This document shows positions 35,004-43,914 of a DNA stretch of 64,000 nucleotides, piece after piece. The stretch comes from Blastocystis hominis (Eukaryota > Sar > Bigyra > Opalinata > Blastocystidae). The DNA lies in the NCBI RefSeq assembly GCF_000151665.1, contig NW_013171838.1:137001-201000 (forward strand), given 5' to 3'. The position numbers were made by a program, and so were the translations under genes. Position 1 is the first letter of the stretch, and each line of letters starts with the position of its first letter. A model generated the notes under the pieces. The model was not told the origin of the DNA. It was given only the letters and a program-made list of their open reading frames with translations, and ran no database searches.

Positions 35004-35449
35004 TTAATAGGTCTGGGCATCCTTGTTCTTCTTCTCACCAATCTCAAGGGTCTTGCATCTCTTAAGAGGTCTCTGAGCTCTCATCTTGCACTCCTTGCAC
35101 TCCAGACGGAGCACCAGCTTCTTGGTCTGCTTAGCCTACGAATAAACTAGCTCTGCACAAAATCGACCTTCTTGTGGAAGATAGGCTTGGTCTGACCACC
35201 ATAACCCTTCTGCTTCATATCGTATCGACGCTTGCCTAAAAATAAGACAGCATACTTCACTCCTTACCCTGAGGTCTCAGAGAAGCCTTTCCAGCCTTGT
35301 ACTGAGTAACTTTGTGCTCAGTGTGCTTATTGCACTTCTTGCAATAAGTCTTCTCGGTCTTGGGAACATGCACCTAGAACTTGGTGAACAACACGTCTTT
35401 AAGCCGGAAATTGCAACAACGGACTTCTCATGATCCGAACACCTACCAT
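35004..35449 (-). CDS. RPL36A: 60S ribosomal protein eL42 (RPL36A/L44)
   Basis: ATG 35449 is followed at once by a 73-nt intron (35446-35374), long for this genome. Two normal introns follow, about 31-32 nt each (GTAAGGAGTG... and GTCGATTTTG...). The mature frame reads [19 protein letters not shown]...[18 protein letters not shown]...[17 protein letters not shown], ending at TAA 35006-35004. This has the family's Cys-pair zinc site and conserved RRYD and GYGGQTKP blocks, at about 104 residues. It is part of the large ribosomal subunit. It shares a ~230-bp divergent promoter with eL43. A variant gene-end element TGTTTGTG lies at 34957-34950, in the short gap before the SDHB start. Confidence 0.96.
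35374..35446 (-). other. Long first intron of eL42, directly after the start codon
   Basis: 73 nt, GTAGGTGTTCGG...GTTCTAG, more than twice the usual intron length here. If retained, translation from ATG would give a 16-residue peptide starting MVGVR and then stop. No clear snoRNA boxes were found. Confidence 0.8.
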
Positions 35450-35681
35450 TTCTACAAATAATATCTATTGAAAGGATATTTGAAACAAACCACAATAAGT
35501 GAATAGCGCGCGTTCAGTAGTAATCATAATCATCATAACACTATTTATTGGTACCTGTACAGTTTCATATACCATGGGGGTCAATCATCTATATAACGTT
35601 GAATTAATCGATGCGATCAAGGGGGTCTATTTCTGATTCCCAAGTTGTTTAAGGGTTACACTTGTTCAATTAAAGTCTGCA
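35450..35681. promoter_or_regulatory. Shared divergent promoter of eL42 and eL43
   Basis: 232 bases between two divergent start codons of ribosomal protein genes. It must drive both, giving a simple way to keep the two products in step. It contains AT-rich stretches (ATAACACTATTTATTGG; ATATAACGTTGAATTAATC), but I cannot name factor sites. Confidence 0.6.
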
Positions 35682-36080
<399 letters not shown>

Positions 36081-36136
36081 GGATTGAGTCCGGGAATTGG
36101 AACTGAATCTGTACGGCGACCCTTATGCAACCGCTC

Positions 36137-36152
36137 TTTGTTACAACAAACA
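36137..36152. terminator. Bidirectional 3'-end element between eL43 and the membrane-protein gene
   Basis: TTTGTTACAACAAACA. The minus strand reads TGTTTGTT (36152-36145), four bases after T36157; the plus strand reads TTTGTT about 57 bases after the eL43 stop. Confidence 0.6.
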
Positions 36153-36156
36153 CGCG

Positions 36157-36914
36157 ATTCGAGTTTTGCGACCTTCTCCAGGTATTTGCTGAAAAAGCCA
36201 ATGCCAGGAAGAATACTGAGCAATCCCTTCAGAACATTCTCGATAAACTTCTTCTGAGGGTCCTCGACATCGAGAGTCACCTTTCTGCTCGAATGCACAT
36301 CTACCTGTCAACCAAACGAACGGCCTCCTCCTACACACTGACTGATAGGCAAACGCAAAGCACATGGTGATAGAAACTACATTCAACGACACTTCGTACA
36401 TCGATTTCCAGAAGGCTAGCAGGCAGTCTTTCGTTATGTGATGCAAGAAAGAAAGAGTACCCGTAATGCCGGAATAAGTCACATACATGAGATAGAGACG
36501 AGTAGGAATCGCGATGAGATTGGCCAGAAAGGTACAAGTCGAAGCAAGGGTCCAGGGAGTCATCTACCGTTTATCTCTCTGCAGACTCAAATACGCGCAT
36601 GTGGAAAATACCAACAATGCTCAGACACAGATTGATTAACCGACATCCCATTACTACTTTCATACATGCTATCATTGAGTTCGAAATCAAAAACTTACTG
36701 ACAAGCATAGAAGAACTCATGTTATTGAGACTCTATACGTAATTCCAACCAAGCATGTTGATACTGTATAGGAAAGAACAGTGTTGTACAACTGATAACT
36801 AGTGAAGCCCTGAACGACGACAACGGCAAAGTACAACAGAAGCAATACTCCTCTATGCTTTCTCGTGGGTTTTAACATATTTTCAAAGCTCTCTAGCTGC
36901 ACGTCCTGCGGCAT
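36157..36914 (-). CDS. Unassigned multi-pass membrane protein; stop probably made by polyadenylation
   Basis: ATG 36914. Introns of 32 nt (GTATCAACATG...), 30 nt (GTAAGTTTTTG...), 31 nt (GTATTTGAGTC...) and 34 nt (GTGTGTAGGAGG...) join the frames. The product, about 205-210 residues, has about four hydrophobic helices (LLLLYFAVVVVQGFTSY; CLSIVGIFHMR; FLANLIAIPTRLYLMYV; VSLNVVSITMCFAFAY) and an amphipathic tail (KKFIENVLKGLLSILPGIGF). No in-frame stop occurs before the frame runs into the last codon of eL43. T36157 followed by CGCG and TGTTTGTT would give GAA-TAA after cleavage. The size and tail loosely recall peroxisomal or ER membrane-shaping proteins, but I make no assignment. Confidence 0.7.
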
Positions 36915-37029
36915 TTTGATACACACACTTGAAAAGGATTATAAACAGAATATTTTTGATTTCCAAAAACACGCTCTATTTACGCTGAGATTCGATTTAA
37001 AAGGAAATTCTTCGCCATCGTGAGAATTC

Positions 37030-37037
37030 AACAAACA
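37030..37037 (-). terminator. TGTTTGTT polyadenylation element of frataxin
   Basis: The minus strand reads TTT-TAG-ACT-TGTTTGTT. Cleavage four bases before the octamer leaves TA, again giving a stop, so encoded and poly(A)-made stops coincide. Confidence 0.65.
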
Positions 37038-37040
37038 AGT

Positions 37041-37587
37041 CTAAAACTTCAGGTCAACGCCAAGAAGATTCTTCAACTCTTTTGCCAGCAGACTGTTGAT
37101 GTCCTCGTTGACTTTGCGAGAATTCTTCACCCCGTCCATCTCGCCAACTTCATACCACTTTTTCGAGTTCAAATCGTACTCAAATCGCTTGGGACCACTA
37201 CTATGCCATCCGACCCAAGCACCTTACCTAATGGGAGAAGACCACCAAATCTGCATATTCGGAGATTGCTTGTTGATCACATAAGAACCCTTCGACCCCA
37301 TATTGATAGACAAAACACCGCTCTATTCTGATATTACTCACAGGACATCACTTACAGCAATGCTATAGTCCAAGTTATCAACATCATCGGCTACTTCATC
37401 CAGGGCGCTTTCAATCGTGGTCAGCTCTTCGTCCACCAGCTTGTTGTACTCCATGGCACTTCCAGGAAAGGCTCTATGGAGAATGAATCCTCCTGAGACG
37501 TTACGAGAAGAAACGTGAGGAAAAGGGAATACACGGTCTCGAAACAAGACGAAGCGCGCCGCCAAAACACCTGAGTGAGGAAAACAT
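37041..37587 (-). CDS. FXN: Frataxin (Fe-S cluster assembly factor)
   Basis: ATG 37587 opens an organelle-targeting-like leader (MFSSLRCFGGALR). The first intron is not fully settled (57 nt from GTCTTGTTTCG keeps the frame). Further introns (GTAAGTGATG..., ~35 nt; GTAAGGTGC..., 30 nt) lead to TAG 37043-37041. The mature part has the frataxin fold signatures: acidic first helix (LTTIESALDEVADDVDNLDYS), GSKGSYVINKQSPNMQIWWSSP, then SGPKRFEYDLNSKKW and a C-terminal helix. The acidic helix is the usual iron-binding and desulfurase-contact surface. It acts in mitochondrial-type Fe-S assembly. With SDHB 3 kb away, this supports an organelle that still makes and uses Fe-S proteins. Confidence 0.92.
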
Positions 37588-37635
37588 AGAAGAATAATGT
37601 GTGTAACTCAAACAGATAAACTTTCTCGAAAGTAT

Positions 37636-38237
37636 TTAATACATCTCCTCATACATACCATCCTTGAAGAAGTGGAAAGTGGGCTTCACTCCGTCCACGT
37701 ATTCGCAAATCACAATCATCTCCTGAAGGTGAGAAAGGGAAGAGGCGTCCTTTCCAGCAGCCTCAGCCTTGGCCTTCATCTCGTTCACCTTCTCCTCCAT
37801 GGCGTCGTAATCGACAGTTCCGTGGTAGTAGTCGTAATCCTTGAAGTCCTTCAGGATCTTCTTGATGAACTCGTTCATCTCGTTGACGAAAGCCTCCTCT
37901 CTCTCGGGCTTGTTCTCCTTCAGGTACATGCGCACCTGCTTCACGTACTTCTTGATCATGGCAGTGAAGGTCTTCTTATCCAAAGCAGTCTCGTTGGCGA
38001 ACTGCATCAGACTAGATTAAACACTCGAACAACACCATACTTGTGATTCTGAACAACATCGAGAATCTGCTCAGTCTCGGGGTCCTCAGCATCTTCCTTG
38101 GGGACCATCTTAGCCTCCACAGAGTACCTATCAAATTAAAATCTTCGCGAAAACAAATACAGAAGGTCAGTCTCGGTGTGAGGGAAAGAGTCAGAAACGA
38201 GCTCGCAGCAACCGAATTGATCAAAGTACACAATCAT
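37636..38237 (-). CDS. TPT1: Translationally controlled tumour protein homologue (TCTP)
   Basis: ATG 38237. Introns near 38.13-38.16 kb (GTATTTGTTTTCG..., ~33 nt) and 38.01-38.04 kb (GTATGGTGTTG..., 29 nt) separate three exons. The protein starts MIVYFDQFGCCELVSDSFP and continues YSVEAKMVPKEDAE, then the helical hairpin LDKKTFTAMIKKYVKQVRMYL...FIKKILKDFKDYDYYHG and the TCTP ending IVICEYVDGVKPTFHFFKDGMYEEMY, stopping at 37636. About 170 residues, as usual. TCTP is an abundant cytosolic protein linked to growth, translation and Ca2+ binding; its precise role here is unknown. TGTTTGAG about 30 bases downstream is a likely 3'-end element, just before the frataxin start. Confidence 0.93.
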
Positions 38238-38401
38238 TTTATCCTGAGATGATCAAATAAATTATTTGTGGTGAATGGTCCAGAAATGAAGGCTTTTGGC
38301 CCAATTCTATACATCATTTAGGACATTTTCATCCCTAACTACTGCAAACCGTCATACAACGCTTTTCCAACAAATACACGATAGAGTGGAATAATAACTG
38401 G

Positions 38402-39862
38402 TTACGAAAAAAATAGCGACAGCGAACTTGCCTTTGGTTTCTCAGCAGCCTTCCCCAGAGCGTTTCCTGATGTGTTTCCATTCGTTTTTTGTGTTGGCTG
38501 GAGCGAAAAGCTCATGGAAAGCGGTGTCGAGATAAATTGCTTTGGACCCTCCTCCGTCTCCTTCTTCTCCTTCTCTTGAGATGCTTCTGTTTGCTGGCTG
38601 CTCGGTTCTGTGCGCGCGACTGCAGATTTCCTCTGGGGAATGTACATCGGTTCACTCCTAGACAAGTCGACGCCTCTACAGCTGATTCGACATGAAGGAA
38701 GTTACTTGTAGCTGCCTCCGAATGGGTTGAACGTATCGAACGCGTCCTGCTCGTCTTCGTCTTCATCGCCATCGCCATCATTGAATTGGCGCTGATTTGA
38801 ATTGCCAGCACCTGTTGCTTTGGCTTGCTCCGTCGATTTCTTTGCGTTTTTGTTCTTCTTCGCGTCTTTGCTCGATCGCATCACGGCCTTTTCGTACTGA
38901 TCGGCGCGTTCTTGCAGATCTTCTTCGGTCAGCGTGTTCACCGACACCGTTTTCCAGCTTCCAAACTAGGCATCAAGTGTTTGCAGGACAACTACAAGGT
39001 CTTCTTCGGTGAGATTCGCTTCATAGTTAAAGTTGTAATGAATCGGTTCTTCTTTTGGTTCCTCATTTGGTTCTTCTTTTGGTTCTTCTTTTGGCTTCTC
39101 ATTTGGCTCCTCATTTGGCTCTGATTTTTGATTCAATGCGTCGGCGGATGGCTGATTCGTGGACGCGCTCTCGCTCTGGGAGGCTTGCTGCTGGCGGTTG
39201 CGCATGAGGATCACAGGGTCGATGTAGGAACTGCCTTCTCCATATCGACTGGGAGGGGGAGGAGGGATGTAGTCATCTGATGGCACTGCATTTTATTTCT
39301 TATTTAAATGAATGTACTGGAGGAGGAAAGAAAAGGAGGAGGAGGAGGGGGAGGAGGAACATTCGAAGCAGTAGTAGAAACATCAGAAGAGGAAGGATCC
39401 GAAGGAGGAGGGGGAGCCAGGGAAGCATTCTTCAACAACTCCTGGTATCGAAGAGTGGCTCGCCATTCTTCAGCGGTAGGAACAGTGGCATAATCTATCT
39501 TAATCGGTGTGCTTTCGTAGAAATTATACATGGCCTTTTTAGAAAACTGACTTCTTGAAGGAGCACCATATGTAGATTGCTCTTTTGCTTCCTACTCCTA
39601 AACAAACACGCTCACACCCACTCTTTCTGCTTTTTGAATAGCACGCTCCACTTCCTTCTGTCTCGAAACTTCTCTTTCTCGTGTAACCTTCTGCTTGGAG
39701 AGATAGCGATCTACGTTCTTTTTGTGCTGATCGGAATTTTCATGCTTTTCGCGATTCTATGAATAAGCGAATGAACCGTTCCAGTACAATCTTGTTGTCA
39801 ACATACCAAAAGTTGCAGTATTTGCAATACGCACGCGGCAACGACTTCCAATAGGACGACAT
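38402..39862 (-). CDS. WBP4/FBP21-like splicing factor with U1-type zinc finger
   Basis: ATG 39862 gives MSSYWKSLPRAYCKYCNFW; a 46-nt intron then leads to NREKHENSDQHKKNVDRYLSK in overlapping blocks (NREKHENSDQHKKNV). This matches the N-terminal U1-like zinc finger of WBP4 (MADYWKS...CDYC...H...H). Introns of 30 to 33 nt follow (e.g. GTGGGTGTGAGCG..., GTACATTCATT..., GTAGTTGTCCTG..., GTAACTTCCTTC...). The middle holds proline runs (APPPPSD; PPPPPPPPF; IPPPPPSRYG) and Lys/Glu-Pro repeats. A GSWKTV block and an acidic DGDGDEDEDEQDAFD stretch resemble the WBP4 tail. No WW domain is seen, unlike human WBP4. The expected role is in the spliceosome around the U2/B-complex stage. It ends at TAA 38402, although the last exon frame is less certain. 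Confidence 0.75.
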
Positions 39863-39888
39863 ACTGCACCCACAAAAAAGATAGTTGG

Positions 39889-39896
39889 AACAAACA
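39889..39896 (-). terminator. TGTTTGTT polyadenylation element of PLK
   Basis: The minus strand reads CAC-TAA-TTT-TGTTTGTT. Again TA lies immediately before the four-base spacer. Only about 27 bases separate this element from the WBP4-like start codon. Confidence 0.7.
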
Positions 39897-39899
39897 AAA

Positions 39900-42254
39900 T
39901 TAGTGATTTCGACTTAGCGTAGTCACAATATCGGTAATATTATTTGTGACATAGTCAAGACGTCGTTTCAGATCATCTCTCCCCAACCCCACAGCCTTCG
40001 CCAACGGCACCGCCGTAATCATCCCAAACTTGTCCAAGTACGTAACATCATCAAACGGACACTCCAGATTCAGAATCGTTCCTCCCTCATACCGCACCTG
40101 GATCGCTCCCGTGCTCAGCATGATGATCGACGCCTCCTCTTTGATGAGCCATTTGATTACGAACGGCAAATTCTTCGCCGGCCCGCCTTTTGCGATGTCC
40201 TCCAGCTACTCCTCATTTCCCGACCCCTCGCTCACCTCCTCCTTCGAGATCTCGCGGTTGTTCGCACGCTCGTGGAACGTGGTGCGGAAATACTTCACCA
40301 GCGTGATTTTCTTGGAGATCTCCGCGGGGAAGTCGTCGATCGACCCCTTGTAAAGCGGAGGAAACTGCTGCGAGCGATTCCACTCCTTGATGGAGATGCG
40401 AGGGTGATACTCGTAGTACAGTCCGTTCGAACTCACCACGATCTATCCATCAGAACGTGGAAACGTGGAAACCGATGTTTTATCGTTGAAGAGCACGCCG
40501 ATGAGGCCGTTGCTGAACATATACGCGATTCCGTACTTGCGCGTGAAATCGTACTCGTCCACGATCCAGTTCTATTCATCACTCCAAACCCACAAAACGC
40601 ACCGCTGTGCGCGTCGTGCTGATCGCGTCCGCGTTCTTCACTACCCATCAAACCCTCACCTTCACTCCCACTCAGCAGCGGATGATGCATCGCCGTGTGC
40701 AGATTCGCCGCGTGTCCGATCAGCATCGGCGTCCCAGGAACGTCCTGATACCGCGATCGTTTCACCGTGATCGACGGCACCGTGCCCTCGGGCAGCCCCT
40801 CGAAGGTCTCCTTGGCGGTGAGCCCGTGCGCTTCGAGGAAGGTCTGGTTGGCCAGATCCAGCCGGTCGTCCATTCCGCGCGCCTGGTGCGCCGTCAGCGA
40901 GAACCGGTTGATGTTGTTCTTCCCGTTCCCGTCGTAGTCGAAGTTGTAGTTCACGCCCGGCTCGCCCTGCGCGTGCAGCGTCGCCACACGCGAGTGCGGC
41001 TTCCCTTCCGCGAGCGGCAGCGGCTTCGCGAGGTCCGTCATGCGGACGCGTTTGCTGGCGGGGTCGGCTGGAGGTGAGGCAAGCAACGGGCTGCGGACTG
41101 CTGGATGGGTCGGCCGCGGAGTCGCTGGAGGACGTGGAGCGGTGGACGCGCTGGAGGACGGGCGTGGGCTCGGTGGCGGGGCGCGAGGTGAGGAGGTAGG
41201 GCTGGTAGAGGATGTAGGGAGGGAGCGATTTGGGCGGACTGATGGGCGAATCGGTGAAGAAGGGGTGCTGGAGCATCTGGTCGAGCGACAAGCGCGACGC
41301 AGGGTCGGTGGTGAGAATGGAGCGGATGAACATGCGCGCTTGATGGCTCACGAACCGGTCCTTGATGGGGAAGCTGAAGTCGTTCTGACGAATGTTCTCG
41401 TAGGTGCTCTTCCGGCTGCCGCCGTCGTACGGCGCCTTGCCGATGAGGAGCGTGTAGGTGATGACGCCGATCGCCCAGATGTCCACTTCGTAGGAGTACG
41501 CGCGCTTCCCCTCCGATTCCAAGATCTCCGGAGCGATGTAGTTCGGCGTCCCGCACATCGTCTTCTTGCGCTCGTTCGGCTCGCTGAGCTCCGTGGCTAG
41601 ACCGAAATCGCCCACTTTCACGTCCAGATTGTCATCCAGGAAGACGTTGCCCAGCTTCAGGTCTCGATGGATGATACGGCGGTTGTGCAGGTATTTTACA
41701 GCGTCGATGATCTGGAGCAGGAAATATTGAACCTCGGGCTCGGTCAAGTATTTGCGGTTTTTGATCAGGTGGCCCAATGTCTACAAAATATCAATTTTCT
41801 ATATATGCGCAAATACGTCGTGAGAACATAACTCTAAAATAAGGTAGTGATAACGATTATCTTCAAAGTGCTTGTACATGCGGCAAATGTGTTTGTGGTT
41901 TAATGACTGGTGAATCTTAATCTCGCTTTTAAACTACCCATAAGTCCAAGATCCCCAAACTTGCCTTTTCTAACTTATTGGGGCTTGATAAACCCGATTT
42001 ATCAACTATCTTGCCAGCATACCTCTTTCCGCTTTGAACACTTGTCAGTTCATACACAGTAGCAAATCCGCCCTACGCGGTCAGACCCAATCAATATCCA
42101 GAACCTTCCCCATTTGTTTTCCTATTCGATAGCGATCAACAACACGTGTTTTCGTCTCGTCTAACTCGGTAATGTACTTGGTATTGTCTTTCTTTACGAC
42201 GACTTCAACAGGCTGGGCACTAGAAACATCTTTTGGGTGGGGACGCTTTTCCAT
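39900..42254 (-). CDS. PLK: Polo-like kinase (PLK1 type) with two polo boxes
   Basis: ATG 42254. Exons are joined across about eight short introns, one of them GC-AG (41964-41934, 31 nt). The kinase domain has GKGGFATVYE, AGKIVDK (catalytic Lys), RDLKLGN, DFGLA and the T-loop ERKKTMCGTPNYIAPE with the activating Thr, nearly identical to PLK1. A Ser/Thr/Pro linker follows. Polo box 1 reads NWIVDEYDFTRKYGIAYMF...GVLFNDKTS, keeping the ligand-contacting Trp. Polo box 2 reads FVIKWLIKEEASIIMLS...IQVRYEGGTI...FDDVTYLDKFG. The strand that carries the His-Lys phosphate pincer in PLK1 (QDHTK) here reads YEGGT. It should control mitosis at centrosomes/kinetochores or their counterparts. It ends at TAA 39902-39900. 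The upstream gene on the other strand starts 196 bases away. Confidence 0.94.
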
Positions 42255-42449
42255 ATGACACTTTGCTTCTTCGCTAAAAAAAATGTGAATTGCTATTTAC
42301 TCCGAAAAACGAAAGTGATAGTCGGTTGGCAATATCCAGCCATGCATGAATACGATGTTGCTTCAGACTTGGTGGACCATCCCAGTGAGTGTCTCAACAA
42401 AACGAGTCACCGAAGAAGCCAATTCTACTCTTTTCCTTATTCACACACA

Positions 42450-43854
42450 ATGTTTCATATTTTTTCTTTTATGTTTCTGGTAATCGGATCTTTACTCCTA
42501 TTTGGGTTTCTTTTTATTTCTCTTGACTCACGAAGCAGAGTCTACGCTTCTATCAATATTCCTAGGGAGGTTTATGTACAGGCGACGAGTCATTACGAGG
42601 CTGGATATAAAGTGGGACTCTATCTTTTTATTTCTATTCATCTAGTTCGGTCAAATGACAAAGGATTTAATAATGGCGCGATTTAAGGATGATACAAATC
42701 TGAACGAAAAAATGATCCCCTTCTATCATACACCACGCGGAAAGCAGGTTTTTGATCATCTTTACAAAGTGAACGTTTCTCCCTTTTCTTCTTCTCGCTA
42801 TTTCCATAGAATGAACGTTTCCCGGAGTATATGGAAGAAGTCCGAGGCCAGGCTGATGGCGCGGGCGTGGGATTTGAATACGTGTTCATGTCCACCTTGA
42901 GCGAAGAGTTCAGTGACTATGTGGATGGGAAATTCCACTTCCACCCCACCGAGTCCTGCTCCGATCTCATCCTCAACGAAGACCAAGAGCGTATTCCTGC
43001 TTCCCCTCTCTAATCAACAGTCGGTATCTGCCACAACGAAGACGGCAGCCTGATAGACTTTAACCGCACGTCCTTCCTCCACCAAGTCATCATCCGTGGT
43101 AATGCTCCATTCCTCTCTCCTCTCCCCCAGACGGCATCGTCGTAAGCAACTTCAGCTCATGGTGCTACTCCGGCCAGCTCCCCACCGCCGCCTTCGGCTT
43201 CAACTCCCACCTCGCGTTCACCATGAACTATCTCCACACTCGCTTGGGAGGTTTCCACGTTTCCACATTTCCACGTAGACTTCGACGGATTGGCGCGGAA
43301 CTTCATCGCTCGCTTCATATCCTTCGCGAATCGTGGAAACTGCGTCCTTCACCCACCTTTTGGACGCGAATTCGATCGAAGACGCGTGGAACCGAATTCT
43401 CTCCTCTCCGCACTGCGTCGGACACAACTACCAGCTCCTCGATCTTTCATCCGGCCAGCTCCTCGACGTCGAAGTCGCGCCGTTCGACCGGGTACCGCGG
43501 TTATTCTGTGATTTGAGGGGCAGATCGGGAGAGTGGGGGCATTGCCGGGGCGTCCGCACTTCCATTCGAATATGTATAGCGTGCTGATTGTGGACGACAC
43601 GCCCGGGGAAAGCTCGATTCATCGCGAGGCGCGCTATAAGCAGATGGAAACGCCGCGATGCTTTGATGACGCGATGAAGGTGTTGAGTGACGTGTAGGGG
43701 TGGAGGAGGGGAGTGAGGGCAGAGAGGATAAGGTAGAACCGATTTATCGGCCGACGACGCTGAATACTGCGTTGATTGACTTCCATCAGAGGAAGTGTGT
43801 GGTGTATGCCGGACCTCCCTCGGAAAAGAAGGTGGTTGCACAGTACTTCCTTTA
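42450..43854 (+). CDS. C45-family peptidase/acyltransferase (AAT or carcinine-hydrolase type), membrane-anchored
   Basis: ATG 42450 opens a signal-anchor (FMFLVIGSLLLFGFLFISL). Introns such as GTGGGACTCTATC (near 42.61 kb), GTGAACGTTTC, GTATTCCTGC, GTGGTAATGC, GTTTCCACG (43251-43278), GTACCGCGG and GTGTAGGGG join the exons. The family order is seen: EYMEEVRGQADGAGVGFEYV, the likely nucleophile region TESCSDLIL, ICHNEDG, SWCYSGQLPTAAFGFN, FHSNMYS, ESSIHREARYKQM and CVVYAGPPSEK, ending at TAA 43852-43854. C45 enzymes cut themselves at a Cys and then hydrolyse or transfer acyl/amide groups. Between ~43290 and 43340 the frame changes: either a 49-nt intron (43333-43381), which would remove a conserved-looking LLDANSIEDAW part, or a frameshift. 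A targeted lumenal location is inferred. Confidence 0.8.
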
Positions 43855-43870
43855 ATAATAATAATCTGGT

Positions 43871-43878
43871 TGTTTGTT
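43871..43878 (+). terminator. TGTTTGTT polyadenylation element of the C45 gene
   Basis: Exact octamer 17 bases after the encoded TAA, and only 37 bases before the TRA1 start codon on the same strand. Confidence 0.65.
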
Positions 43879-43914
43879 GGAATCGAACTTGTCACCTTAT
43901 TGTTGATCTCACTG

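Noticed and set aside
40607-41600. Plus-strand frames of 156 and 186 residues over the PLK gene
   Set aside because: GC-rich antisense shadows of the conserved kinase and polo-box exons.
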